DNA from: Prosopocoilus inquinatus
Lineage: Eukaryota > Arthropoda > Insecta > Coleoptera > Lucanidae
Assembly: GCA_036172665.1 (NCBI GenBank)
Contig: CM069876.1
Span: forward strand, 35,619,001 to 35,683,000
Length of the DNA: 64,000 nucleotides
Direction: 5' to 3'
Shown: positions 22,528 through 34,700 of the stretch, one piece after another
How positions within the stretch are numbered: position 1 is the first letter of the stretch
Layout: every line of letters starts with the position of its first letter
Notes under the pieces: generated by a model
Databases searched by the model: none
What the model saw: the letters and a program-made list of their open reading frames with translations, nothing else
Told to the model about the DNA's origin: nothing
Translations under genes and position numbers: made by a program

Positions 22528-22702
22528 ACTTTCCTACTAAGAAGCAAGGCCGAAACATAGTTGAGCAAATGTCCTCTATTCCATAGGGTGGACAATGTTA
22601 TGCATTAGCAGGTGCATATGCCATCCGACCAGAGCATTGTCCGCTCTACAGAATTGAGGGAAATTTGCCTCACTATGTCTCGACTTTGCTAATAAGTCAT
22701 CT
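22528..22702. mobile_element. Foldback MITE, about 175 bp
   Basis: Inverted arms of about 70 bp share AAGCAAGGCCGAAACATAGT versus the complement of AGCAAAGTCGAGACATAGTG, GCAAAT.TCC and GGACAATG. A short centre contains TGCATTAGCAGGTGCA. The target site is unclear. Confidence 0.6.
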
Positions 22703-24599
22703 AATGCATCACGTATAAGTTCTTAACTCAATGATGTATAGTGCCTCTTGAATCGTCATGAGTTGCAAAATTAGATCAACACAATGCAAATTTGAAATAT
22801 TCATGCCCGTGAAAGTTCTTTTGACATTTTACAAATACTTGGTGGAAGCACCAAGGGCGGGATTGGGTACAAAATTACTGTAAGGGAATCACCCCTTTCA
22901 GTTAGGGTCGAGGTGTTGCACCCCACAACTTTAAATATAACAATTACATTGGTCCAGTGAAAGACCTAACGTAATAAAGAGATTAAATTTGTGATTCCGA
23001 CATAATAAAGTGTTGCTTATAATCAAAATAATGGAGATCTGCGTTTCTTTATTTTGATATAATGAAGAGATCCAATTTCTGGGTAACTGATTCATCGCAG
23101 TATAAGCGAAGAGCTCGGAAACTTTTAAGTAGGTGGGTATCCTACATTCTTGCGCAAAACGTTACTAAGAGGTACATTCTAATTGGATTTGTGACTTAGC
23201 AATCTGAGATGTTTCCTTAGCAACGTGCTTTCACGAGGAGAAATTCAAAAATAATCTACCTAGCCATGAAGAAGAAAAAGAAGAAGAGAGGATTCATTAT
23301 ATTCTCCAGACCACAAACTTATGCTTCTTTTTTCCAGTTGTTCTAATCCGAATGAATTAAAAAAAAAGATCTTTCGGAGGTTCCGCAAAAGAAAGGCCTA
23401 CATTATCTTCCTTGTAGTTTTTCTCCAGCAAATACGAGTTGGATAGTCGTCCTCGGTCTGTGCCTTCCCAAGTTAGATAGACTTCATAATCATCGCAAGA
23501 ACCAATAAGTTAACTTCCCTGCGAAAGGTCTACGATCAAATGACTAAACCAACCCCCATCCAAATTTATGTACTTTGTGTCCACACAACGTCTTACAGTT
23601 GCAGAAGTAGGTTAAAAACAAAACTAAGTACCTACTTCCTACTTAATAATAAATTAATTCAAACAAAGTTACGAGTCATAATGAACTGATGACATGCTTC
23701 ATATTAATGTGGTTATTAATAGAAAAACTCAATTGTGTGCATATCAGGTAGTTAACCATAGGCATTTAACACAGATGCTTTGGTCCTCCGAAGTGAAGTA
23801 AAATAGAAGGGGCTGAAATCTGCAGGAACTGGGGTATTATGCAGTTGACGTAGTCCTGGCTGCCATGGAAGAGAAAACTCTACATGAAAATTTAAGCATC
23901 TATCACAAGATCCTAGAGAAAAAAGATGGCTTAAAGTCTGGTTTAGAAGGAACCGCATTCTTTTGTTTAATAACGTGCATTCAAGGTTTGCAAATTCAGC
24001 AATGGCAAGATTCGAATCAAGAGCAATAATAAAATAAATACGTGCAATTTCCACCTAGGTTCCAATGTGCTTAGCCACAGCTGTTAAAACTCGCACTTGT
24101 TTGGAAGGGCGAAAATTCCCAAACTCGCAGAACTTGCTAATGTGAAGAAAAACATAGAAATATAAAACATTCCTTCAAAACAACGTTATCCTGCCACTTC
24201 CACTGACGACTTACTTCACTGATTGAGTTTTTCGCAGGATATGCATAAAACATCTGCAACCCTAAAATGCGTGGAAAAATACTTCCAAATCTTCCTTAAG
24301 GCGAGACAAATCCTTTTTTAACAAAGACAGTCACAGAACAGCACAAAAATATTTGAAAATGCAGCAAAAAATTGATGGTCGCCAAAAACGGAGTATCGCA
24401 AATGATGGCTCAATAGGCCACAAACACCTTTGAGAAGCGTCCAATCCAAAATTTTCAAGGCCACCAACTTCCAAAGTAACTAACCCAGACTTGTAAGGCC
24501 AAGTGAAGTATTACTGAAACGCAAAACGAGACGTTTATGACGGAATAATTTAATTAATGGAATCTAAAATACATTCAAGGACAACCAAACAGAGAAAAC
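22703..24599. other. Noncoding DNA, no gene recognised
   Basis: The longest open frame (minus, 23752-24054, 100 codons) has no recognisable family. From about 24240 on, the plus strand becomes purine-rich and repetitive. Confidence 0.35.
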
Positions 24600-25165
24600 T
24601 GCGAATGTTCAAGAAAAAATGTTCAGCAATTGAAATATTTTTTAATGAATGACCAAAACAGTCAAAACTGCAAACGTTCAAGAAAATAGTTCAATAATCG
24701 AAATCCCTAAAGTATTTTAGAAACACTTTGGAAACATGGATCGCAGATTAAATTTAAAAAAAAAACTGATGGAAAGCTAATGGAGATAAGAAAAAGAAGA
24801 AATAGGAACACAAGAGAGAAAGGGTAAATAATTCTTGCAAACTCATCTTCTACTTCTTCTTCACACCTGGCTTAATTCCCTAATGGATTTTAGGAACACT
24901 TTAGCAAAACGTGTAGCAGATAAAACATCCTAATGGAGACAGGAAAAAAAATAGAAACACAAGAGCAGAAGCGCAAATACTTTTTGTAAACTCCTCTTAT
25001 TCTATCTCGATTAATTCCCTAATGGATCACTTTATTTACTTTTTACCTTATTTACTTGTTATCCATTTTTAGAAACAGGGGGAAAGATAAATTGATAACT
25101 GATAAAAACAAATTGATTCAAAAGGGAACCAATAGAGAAAAAAAGAATAAGAAATAGGAACATGT
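24600..25165. repeat. Degenerate purine-rich tandem repeats
   Basis: Similar phrases recur at about 150-200 bp spacing: AAACACTTT near 24723 and its variant AACACTTT near 24895, GGAACACAAGAG near 24805 with GAAACACAAGAG near 24953, and TTCCCTAATGGAT near 24868 and 25015. The copies are strongly diverged and their boundaries are uncertain. Confidence 0.5.
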
Positions 25166-25662
25166 TGGAAAATGGATAACAAACGAAACAACTTTGAAAT
25201 AACCTGGTCCATTAGGAAAGCGACTAACAGCGACAGGAAGACGAAACAGAGGGGTTATTATTAAATTAATAGTCATCGTTAAATTACAATCTACAAATGT
25301 GATCGAATGTGTCGCCATTTTTTGTTCGTTCAAGGCGTTTATGTCTTCCCCGATGATGGCTTTGTCTTTAGTTGAAACTAGTCGGATTTCAAGGGAAACC
25401 ATCGTCCATTTTTCTGTAATAACCTGTACACTTCCTCAGAGTCTTTTAAACCACAATTCCGATAATAATCTGGTTGCTTAGGTCAGTGGCGCAATTCGTC
25501 GAAATGTTTGAAATATGATAACTCCCGATCATAATTTTTCAGTTTTGCTTTGAAAATAGTTCTATAACTGAACTGGTTTTTGAACGTTTTCTCTTTTGAT
25601 CATTCTTAGGTTTGTTTTAAAAGGGAAAACACAACAGAAGTACAAAAAAAAAACAAAAGATA
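25166..25662. other. Noncoding DNA, no gene recognised
   Basis: Open frames on both strands (60 codons plus, 94 codons minus) overlap here and show no family resemblance. Confidence 0.35.
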
Positions 25663-28380
25663 CAAAGTGCCGAAATGAGATTTCTGAGGAAGATAGAAGA
25701 AAAAAAGCAAAGGCCAAGAAAGAATGATCAAAACGGAAGCAAAACCAATTCAAACCACAAAGACCAAAGAGGGACAACTGAGATGATAGCTCGAGCATGT
25801 AATGAGAATGGGATGGGAGAAAATGTTACGGATATAAGAAGCAAGACGAGAAAAAGAAAATAGAGAGGAAGACTAGAAGAACAAAGTGCTGAAATAAGAT
25901 TCCTGAGGAAGATAGAAAGATAAAATAAGAAACTCAATAAGGAGAACCAATTGACAAAACCAATTCGATCCACAAGGAACAACGAAGGACATCTGAGTTG
26001 ATCCGGGCATGTAATGCGCATGGGATGAGATAAAATCGTAAAAAGAATATAGGAAGAAAAATCTAGAAAACCAATTCAAACGACAAAGACCAAAGAAGGA
26101 CATCTGAGATGATAGCTCGAGCATGTAATGAGAATGGGGTGGGAGAAAATGTTACGGATATAAGAAGCAAGACGAGAAAAAGAAAATAAAGAGGAAGACT
26201 AGAAGAACAAAGTGCTGAAATGAGATTCCTGAGGAAGATAGAAAGATAAAATAAGAAACTCAATAAGGAGAACCTATCGACAAAACCAATTCGATCCACA
26301 AGGAACAACGAAGGACATCTGAGTTGGCCCGGGCATGTAATGCGCATGGAATGAGATAGAATCATAAGAAGAATATAGGAAGAAAAATCTAGAAAACCAA
26401 TTCAAACGACAAAGACCAAAGAGGGACAACTGAGATGATAGCTCGAGCATGTAATAGGGGGTCGGAGAAAATGTTACGGATATAAGAAGCAAGACGAGAA
26501 AAAGACAATAGAGAGGAAGACTAGAAGAACATAGTGCTGAAATGAGATTCCTGAAGAAGATAGAAAGATAAAATAAGAAACTCAATAAGGAGAACCTATC
26601 GAAAAAACCAATTCGATCCACAAGGAACAACGAAGGACATCTGAGTTGATCCGGGCATGTAATGCGCATGGGATGAGATAAAATCGTAAAAAGAATATAG
26701 GAAGAAAAATCTAGAAAACCAATTCAAACGACAAAGACCAAAGAAACATCTGAGATGATAGCTCGAGCATGTAATGAGAATGGGGTGGGAGAAAATGTTA
26801 CGGATATAAGAAGCAAGACGAGAAAAAGAAAATAAAGAGGAAGACTAGAAGAACAAAGTGCTGAAATGAGATTCCTGAGGAAGATAGAAAGATAAAATAA
26901 GAAACTCAATAAGGAGAACCTATCGACAAAACCAATTCGATCCACAAGGAACAACGAAGGACATCTGAGTTGGCCCGGGCATGTAATGCGCATGGAATGA
27001 GATAAAATCATAAGAAGAATATAGGAAGAAAAATCTAGAAAACCAATTCAAACGACAAAGACCAAAGAGGGACAACTGAGATGATAGCTCGAGCATGTAA
27101 TAGGGTGTCGGAGAAAATGTTACGGATATAAGAAGCAAGACGAGAAAAAGACAATAGAGAGGAAGACTAGAAGAACAAAGTGCTGAAATGAGATTCCTTA
27201 AGAAGATAGAAAGATAAAATAAGAAACTCAATAAGGAGAACCTATCGACAAAACCAATTCGATCCACAAGGAACAACGAAGGACATCTGAGTTGGCTCGG
27301 GCATGTAATGCGCATGGAATGAGATAAAATCATAAGAAGAATATAGGAAGAAAAATCTAGAAAACCAATTCAAACGACAAAGACCAAAGAGGGACTACTG
27401 AGATGATAGCTCGAGCATGTAATAGGGGGTCGGAGAAAATGTTACGGATATAAGAAGCAAGACGAGAAAAAGACAATAGAGAGGAAGACTAGAAGAACAA
27501 AGTGCTGAAATGAGATTCCTGAAGAAGATAGAAAGATAAAATAAGAAACTCAATAAGGAGAACCTATCGACAAAACCAATTCGATCCACAAGGAACAACG
27601 AAGGACATCTGAGTTGGCCCGGGCATGTAATGCGCATGGAATGAGATAAAATCATAAGAAGAATATAGGAAGAAAAATCTAGAAAACCAATTCAAACGAC
27701 AAAGACCAAAGAGGGACAACTGATATGATAGCTCGAGCATGTAATAGGGTGTCGAAGAAAATGTTACGGATATAAGAAGCAAGACGAGAAAAAGACAATA
27801 GAGAGGAAGACTAGAAGAACAAAGTGCTGAAATGAGATTCCTTAAGAAGATAGAAAGATAAAATAAGAAACTCAATAAGGAGAACCTATCGACAAAACCA
27901 ATTCGATCCACAAGGAACAACGAAGGACATCTGAGTTGGCCCGGGCATGTAATGCGCATGGAATGAGATAAAATCATAAGAAGAATATAGGAAGAAAAAT
28001 CTAGAAAACCAATTCAAACGACAAAGACCAAAGAGGGACAACTGAGATGATAGCTCGAGCATGTAATAGGGGGTCGGAGAAAATGTTACGGATATAAGAA
28101 GCAAGACGAGAAAAAGACAATAGAGAGGAAGACTAGAAGAACAAAGTGCTGAAATGAGATTCCTGAAGAAGATAGAAAGATAAAATAAGAAACTCAATAA
28201 GGAGAACCTATCGACAAAACCAATTCGATCCACAAGGAACCAGGAAGGACACCTGAGTTGGCCCAGGCATGCAATGCGCATGGGATGGGATAAAATCGTA
28301 AAAAGAATATAGGAAGAAGAATCTAGAAAAAAAAAAGTAGAAAGGAAGACCTAGAAAAACCATTGCAAGAAGTAAGGAAG
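25663..28380 (+). repeat. LINE-tail-derived tandem array, about 8 units of 322-326 bp
   Basis: CTCGAGCATGT recurs eight times at spacings of 326, 326, 320, 326, 322, 322 and 322. Each unit has a long subunit (GAAATGAGATTCCTGA..AAGATAGAAAG...) and a shorter related one (CCAATTCGATCCAC...GGGCATGTAATGCGCATGG). Both subunits carry versions of the same segment. On the plus strand the pieces read EMRFLRKIE, GHLSWPGHVMRM and IRRIYRKK with interrupting stops and shifts, the pattern of the C-terminus of non-LTR retrotransposon ORF2 (EMRFLRR...GHVMRM...). Units 5 and 7, and units 6 and 8, share private variants (TTCCTTAAGAAG versus TTCCTGAAGAAG), so a 644 bp higher-order period is present. The 95-137 codon minus-strand frames are antisense shadows. 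Confidence 0.9.
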
Positions 28381-28480
28381 AGAGACGTAAATTGGTTAAA
28401 AATGAGGCGAAGGACGGGGATTGGAAAGAACTGAGTAAAGAGATCAAGGGGGTGGGGGTTATCCTAATCGGATTTGCGAG
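28318..28480 (+). pseudogene. 3' end of non-LTR retrotransposon ORF2 (relic)
   Basis: Immediately after the last array unit the plus strand reads, with frame changes, a GRPRK-like stretch (KRRPRKPLQEVRKRDVNWL) and then GDWKELSKEIKG. This recalls the GRPRKRW...RNWRELAQDR tail of non-LTR retrotransposon proteins. This flank appears once, so the array expanded next to a single LINE tail. The clade is not certain; RTE/BovB-type tails look closest. Confidence 0.55.
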
Positions 28481-31400
28481 CACCTTAGCGATTGAAGATA
28501 AGGTAAGAAGTTGCAATCTCGACAGTGTTCGGTATTAGCATGATAAAACGCTTTATAGTTCCGGCAGCAGGAACATACCATATTATAACTTGCGATTAGC
28601 ATAGCGCCCCAAGAGAGTAATTCAAAACAGCTCGACTCTGCACCTGTAGGGACAAAAAAACAGTGGTGTAGCTATAGGGGTTTGCACATATTGATGAGCA
28701 ACCTGGCGCTAAGGCACCGACAGTAGGCGCCTATTCGCGTTTTTTAGTATCAACCAAATATGCAAGTGATTCTTAAGGTGATACTGTTTTTTAAATTTAA
28801 TTAACAAGGTATTGTTGTGTGTTGTGTGTTACAGCCCAATAGATGACGCACCTTACGAATTAGTTTCCTGGCCAAAAGTTTTTATTTCGAGAGCCTTTTC
28901 TGTACGGATGCCTTTTTCAATATCTCCTCTTTTTTGGGTTCTTATTTTCCTCAACGATTTTAATCTAATTCACGAAAGAATGAATAACTTTAAGCTTGCT
29001 CCGCTTAGTACTAGCGTTGGGGTTCCTTTCTAACCTAAAATTTTTACAGCTATTGTCACTTTTTAAGAAATAGGATAATCCAAAAGCAGTTAAGTAGTTT
29101 CGCTTTGCCATAAAGTGTTATGAAGGAATAGACTTTAAAGTTCTGAAATTTTGTTATTTTACTTTTTTTTTAACAACAGAGTTAAATGATTTTTAGGTTT
29201 ACAACTTTCTTGTATACGTCTATCTTTTTTGAATATGTGATAATGAAAAGCGCTGGTAAAAATTTTACAACGCCGTGACTTGAATTATAGTTTCCCCAGA
29301 AAGGATTAAGGCAGGGATTACAGACCCTCTAGTAAGAGTGGCAAAAAGGCGCGCATTTTTAATTGGTTCCGCCATATTTTAGCAAAATGTACTTTAGCCA
29401 ATCATAAGAAAGAATGGAAATGCAGTCTGGCGGCAACACTTGAATTTGACGTTGAAAATAAGCAAGCAGGGTTAGATATAGAATTTTTACGTTAAGTTTG
29501 AAGTGGTGAAGCATGTGATACATACGCATACACCGTTGTCAAATGTAAAAAGTGAATACTGTCTAGATAACCTTACTTAAATGTCATTCCTATCAAAACA
29601 TTTCATGTCAAAAATTCTCTTAAGTTTTTACGATCATATCCTGAGCACGGCGTTGCAAACCTTTCGGCATGGTTATCTGATCCGGACAGTTCTAGAACTA
29701 GCAATTCATAAACAATTCACAATTATGCCTTTACAATGACTCTAAATTAATTACAACTTACTCTGTTTGGTCAGTAGATAAGTTCAATCAAGGACGTTTG
29801 TAGAGTAAAGTCGGCATATATGGAATATCCATTCTTTGGGTCGTCATAAATTCTGAACTAAGATACTCAGATATTTTAATTAAAAATACTTTACGTTGTT
29901 TTCCAACGGTTGCATATAATAAATTTAAGAAATATCTACATATCTTTTGGGAAAATTCTGTAACAAATTAAAAAAAAACTGTTTGTTCATGATCTGATTT
30001 AAAATGCAATACTTTGAATTACTTAATGAGGTGAAATATCAACTGTTGTACTAATCTACACTATAAAAAACTAATTTTTGCGCAAAAAAACATTTTTATT
30101 TTAAAAAATACGACAAAATACATTTTTCTGGTATCGCGCGAAAACTTCCAAAACAAACAAACAAAAAGTTATGCAATCTTACCGGCTGAGAACCTCTGTT
30201 AGTGACCCATAATACCGAAACTCATGTTAATACCAGAGTCGTTTAACAGATGGCGCTTCTTATTACAAAAATACCGGGTAACGAACTATTACGAACGATT
30301 TTTGACTTCAAGGAAAACAAAAGTAAGAAAACACTACGAAGTCACACTGACAGTTAACACTTGTACTATTTATATTGACATCTTGACATCGACGTTTTAT
30401 GCCGCCAACTTTAACTAGATAAATTAAATTAACCGACTTCTTTCATCAATTTGTTCGGTAATTTGAGTTATTGTAATGGTCACACCTAATTACTAAGTAT
30501 GACGTCACTTCAAACTTAACGTACATAAAAATTCTTTAACATTGTCAATTTGCCACTGACAGGCTGAAACTTGTCTTTGAAAGAGCAAGCAAGGTTAGAA
30601 AATATTGTTAATTTGACACTGAAGGGATTTTTTGCTGAAATATGATTGACTCTGCCATCAGTGCACGACCTGCATAAAGAGTGAAAAGTTTAACTGGAAT
30701 AAATTCGGTTCAATTTTCATTTAATGGCGCATATTACAAAGGGGTTTCTTTAACTTTTTAATTATTTGAGGGGTTGAAACAACCTCAAATTATTATTATT
30801 TTTTTTTAATGGAAGGGCACACAGAGTATTTTCTTGCTTAAAGCTTGTTCAATTGGGAATACAACTACGTTTCAATTTGTTTTACTTTTCTTAAACAGTG
30901 AAGGGGAAAAAAATAAAAATAACATTTTTTGCTAAAACCGTTTTTAATGTTAAAAATTTAAGAACTCTATTTTTTGTTACTTGATGAAAGGAACTTAATG
31001 AGAGGAAGTAGAATTCCGTACGTCGTATTGTTGCGATCAGCCAATAGATGGCGCTTAGAATGGGATGACGTTACCTGAACACGTAAGTTTGTTGATTTAC
31101 TGACCTTAACTACTTAGCTAACTTTTTAAGAAGAAGGTTGACAACATTAAATTTTCGGACGTTCTCGGCTGTTTTGAATAGGTAGTTAAAAGAAACTAAA
31201 AAACTATAAAATTATACTTGAAAAGTGCAAAGACGTGAGATGTTTCTCGCGTATTCTCTGTTTATTATTTCATGTTACATTTAAACACCACGCTGTTGGT
31301 TATCTTAATGCGTGTTTGCGGTATGAAGATCAAAGATATGTCGGGCAATACCAATTTGACATTTATGGGCATAATTTGCCAGTAGTAAACTCCTGCTTGC

Positions 31401-31916
31401 GTCGCGTCGATGCAAAAAAAATGCACACCGCTTATGTGATCTACTTGCCGCCTCTTGTTGTCGTAACAAATTGTACATAAATGGCGGAAAGAGGCGTGGC
31501 TTCCTCCTAAAACGCACGTGTGATTTTGCGTGTTTGAGTGATAAAAAGCTACCGCTATAGCTACATCGTAAAAGTCAATCATCCCCGCTTTGTTTACACA
31601 GTTCAGACGTTTGCTTCCTTCTTGACCTGCAGAAACTTGAAACACGCCCCGTCTATATTTGTTGATTTGTTTACATTCTTAATTTTGTTGTTATATCCGG
31701 TCCGGTGTATTAATTTTTTTTTTGTACGACGGACAGATTAAATTGCGCACACCAGTGGTCTTCCCTACCTTAACTTTTATTCTGTGGGCTCTTGATGCTG
31801 ACACGATGATATTTCGATTCGTGCAAATCTTTCCTAATTTCAGTATGAGTACAGCTAGTTTTGGCTTTATTAATCTGTGACGCGCCTGGAGCGAATCAAT
31901 CGTCCTCAGTGCCTAT
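28481..31916. other. Long noncoding stretch, no gene recognised
   Basis: I see no convincing exon. AGATGGCGC motifs lie at 30248-30256 and 31046-31054. A TTACAG acceptor-like site near 28832 is followed by an open plus-strand frame, but no good donor follows. Overlapping open frames on both strands at 31235-31645 (81 codons plus, 126 codons minus) have no family resemblance and are of a length expected by chance. Confidence 0.35.
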
Positions 31917-32325
31917 ATGGTGTTTGGAGGGGCTGTTGCCCCGTTTTGCGTTGTGTTCATCCACACAGTTTTTGCTCTAGTGGAGGTTTCCTCAGTGTAT
32001 GACATTTCGTCGTTTTCCACAGAGCGCTGGCGGACTGAAAACTCACCTGAGTTGTCTCGGCCTCGTCCCCTTCTGAAGGACAGGTATGTTTGCGACTGTT
32101 GCTCTCCTTTTCGCGCAAATTACTATTATCGAACTCTTCCCTTACAGGTTTTTAGTTAGTTTTGATTCAGGCTTTTGGACGGCACGACGGCTCATTTTTA
32201 GGCGAGCCCGATGGTTTATTTCCTATTTCTGTGGAGGATCCATTTTATTGGTGCGTACGGTTACTGTTAAGTTCGGTTCTGGTGTACCAGCTTGCTGGTT
32301 AAGCGTGAGTTTGAACTGTCTGTGA
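31917..32325 (+). CDS. Speculative two-exon ORF of unknown function
   Basis: ATG 31917 opens MVFGGAVAPFCVVFIHTVFAL, a hydrophobic start resembling a signal or membrane segment. A GACAG/GTATGT donor lies near 32081-32082 and a TTCCCTTACAG acceptor near 32147. Removing this 60-odd bp would join ...PLLKDR to FLVSFDSGFWTARRL..., which stays open to TGA 32323-32325 (about 115 residues). Introns of this size occur in insects. The region has higher GC content than its flanks. No domain is recognised, no promoter is clear, and both open frames could be chance or part of an unrecognised repeat. Confidence 0.2.
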
Positions 32326-32449
32326 CGATCCGCCTGGAAGAGCAAGCTAGCGAAGATGTGGCTTTTTTCGAACCGGAGATTTTTTGGTTTGGCGTCTAAC
32401 TAGAGGGTCTCTAGTAGGTATTAAGCAAGTGATAAGCATGGGCGGCCTA

Positions 32450-34112
32450 GGGCCAGTTGAATCAAGTAAGTTTAAACCGACGCGCAGTGGGAAGAACATA
32501 CGGTTTTGCCGGTCAAAAATCGATTTTTAAAGGTTTTCTTTATAAATATTTTTTCTGCCTATATTAAAGATGAAGGTTTAGAGGTTATAAATTCAAAAGA
32601 AGACTCTTCTAGGTGCTTCTATTTTCAACTTGCGCGATGTCAAACTTTAACAACTGTTCTGACAAAGTAATAATTTATACTATTTTTCCTTTCCATATTG
32701 TAAACACCTTGGCTTAATAAACAACTACATATGTATGTTTCTAGAACCTATAAGGGATTACAAATAAAATAAACCTAAAATAAATAATAGTTGTTTATAC
32801 TGCGACAAAGATATAGTAATTTAAAAATACGTATAGTTAACACAGGTTTCTTAAGATTTATCAATTCATAAACTAAAACCACTACATTTCACGATTTCAA
32901 TATTATTATAATATTATTGCTTAGTATTTACTCTTTTAGTATAGAAAAAATCATAACAGTCTAAAGCCGTTTCCAGAAGTAATAAAACTTTAAAGAAGAA
33001 AGCACCTCTTTCTATTAAGAAAAGGTGAATGACGAATGTTTTATTTTTACTAATAATTTTTTGTTTTTTAATTATATTTATACATTAATAACTACTAAAA
33101 TGGACAGAAACTTTATAAATGTATATAAAATCGTGGATTGTGTAACAATGTTTTATAGAATTCATATACAGGGTGTGTCGTGGTTGTGTATTTTCAAATT
33201 AATTTTCTTATTTTGAGGAACAGAGTAAAACTTTCTTAAGAGAAGTTGAATTGAATCTTAAAAACTATAACCTGAAGAACTTTAATGACCTCGATCTTCA
33301 ATTGTTTCGAAGCGGCACACCTTCTTCGATTTCTTTAAACAGCATGGCGTATTTTTTTATGGCGGATTTTAATAGACATTTGTAATATAATTTTGTAAAA
33401 TTTTTAAAACCCCTTATAATTTCGAGAAATATTAATATAAAATGTTTTCATATCTTTACTTTTTTCACAAATAGTGTTCATTATTAGAGAAGCAAAGATG
33501 TATAAACATTTCCATGCTGCCGCAACGTAACAGTTTCTCGCATTTCTTCTAAAAATTTGACCACACCGAGGATAAATGTTAAAATCCGTTATAAAAATAC
33601 ATTCTGCTGTTTGAAAAAATTAAAGAAGACGTGATCCTTTCGAAACAATTGAAGATGTGGCTCATAGGATTTCCAAGGATGAGATAAGAAAGTTATTTAA
33701 TAATTTTTTTCTCTGACTGTTGGTAGACATAACGAGAAAGAAAACACCTAATGATCGCTATCCGCATAAAAATTATAGATTTTTGGCCACCAAAATTATG
33801 GTTTTTCCCACTGTGCGACGTTCAACTAAACCAGGTTCAAAATGAACAAAATCGCATTAAATTTTATTTATGAATGCATTATGCACTTCTCTTGTGATCA
33901 AGAAGAAGGCATCTACTGAAGATGGCAGCATAGCTGCCGAAACACGTACATACTTTTTAAACAAACTTTTTTTTTGGTTAGGAGGTTAAATCCAATTTCC
34001 TTATGAATGCATTAATCACCATATGTCTTTAAGATGCTATGTGATTTTGGTTACTTTGAACCTTAACTGTTCAAATAAACGTCCGTTTAAACCTCCTTGG
34101 TACAACTGGCCC
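32450..34112. mobile_element. Larger GGGCCAG-family element, about 1.66 kb, non-autonomous
   Basis: The left end GGGCCAGTTGAATCAAG and the complement of the right end GGGCCAGTTGTACCAAG form inverted repeats that extend through GTTTAAAC.GACG. The flanks are CTA (32447-32449) and TTA (34113-34115), close to a TWA duplication with one mismatch. The terminus is shared with the short MITEs at 2991 and 15349, so this may be a longer member or relative. The interior is AT-rich with no transposase frame. It contains a smaller inverted pair (CTTCAATTGTTTCGAA near 33298 and its complement near 33639-33654). Confidence 0.55.
33917..33949 (+). other. Hammerhead-ribozyme-like core
   Basis: The order CTGAAGA (33917-33923), a perfect 6 bp stem GGCAGC-ATA-GCTGCC (33925-33939), then GAAAC (33940-33944) and ACGTA follows the hammerhead core CUGANGA - stem II - GAAA - short stem III - NUH. 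Such minimal hammerheads occur in Penelope-like retroelements. Two defects weaken it: an unpaired T before stem II, and no convincing stem I. Confidence 0.3.
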
Positions 34113-34700
34113 TTAGTATTTAATAAGATGAACTACTTATCTACCAACCCAAGAAAGTGGCTCGCGGCCAACTCAGCCCTTCGGCGGCTGCTCAAAATCA
34201 TAACAAAAAAAAAGTTTTCAGCGTGGATTTTAAAATGGTGAATGTTTTCAAGCTTAATTTAGGATTTACAAAGTTGCGGAACCCTAGAAAAGTATGTTCA
34301 TGGTTATGGTTATTTTCCGCTTGGGTAATGCGGAGTCCTTGAACACTGAGCCCGGCGATCTCACAGAACCATGACTGTGGGACCATTAAAAAGCGCGCAC
34401 GGAAATCGCAGAAACAAACAAGCGGCGATCGGATAAATAAAACCCATGGCAAGCTGGATGAATCGTGTCATTAAGGGCTTCTGGCTTACATAAATAGTAG
34501 CAGCAATAAACGTTGACTCTGCGGCGCCCACACGTTCTGCGAGTTACTCGGATTAAGTAATTATCATTAAGATGTGTTGTCCATAATGTACACTCTAATG
34601 ATCCACTGCTACTATCAATAGAGTACGCACCAAATTGAATGAGTTAATATTTAGTTACTTTCAGAGGAGTGGTTGGTTCTTGGAGATCTATCTATGTATA
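34113..34700. other. Noncoding DNA with moderate GC, no gene recognised
   Basis: Overlapping open frames on both strands (plus 34157-34342, minus 34198-34452) lack family resemblance. It might contain regulatory sequence. Confidence 0.3.

Noticed and set aside
25562..28516. Series of 78-137 codon minus-strand frames that look like a repeated membrane protein
   Set aside because: They are antisense to purine-rich LINE-tail repeats. The hydrophobic look comes from reading T/C-rich DNA, and the meaningful pieces (GHVMRM etc.) are on the plus strand.
28812..29033. Plus-strand frame after a TTACAG acceptor-like site
   Set aside because: There is no good donor, no protein family and no neighbouring exon in compatible phase.
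31265..31645. Minus-strand 126-codon frame
   Set aside because: Frames of this length are expected by chance in 64 kb on six frames. It overlaps another open frame on the plus strand and has no domain or splice support.
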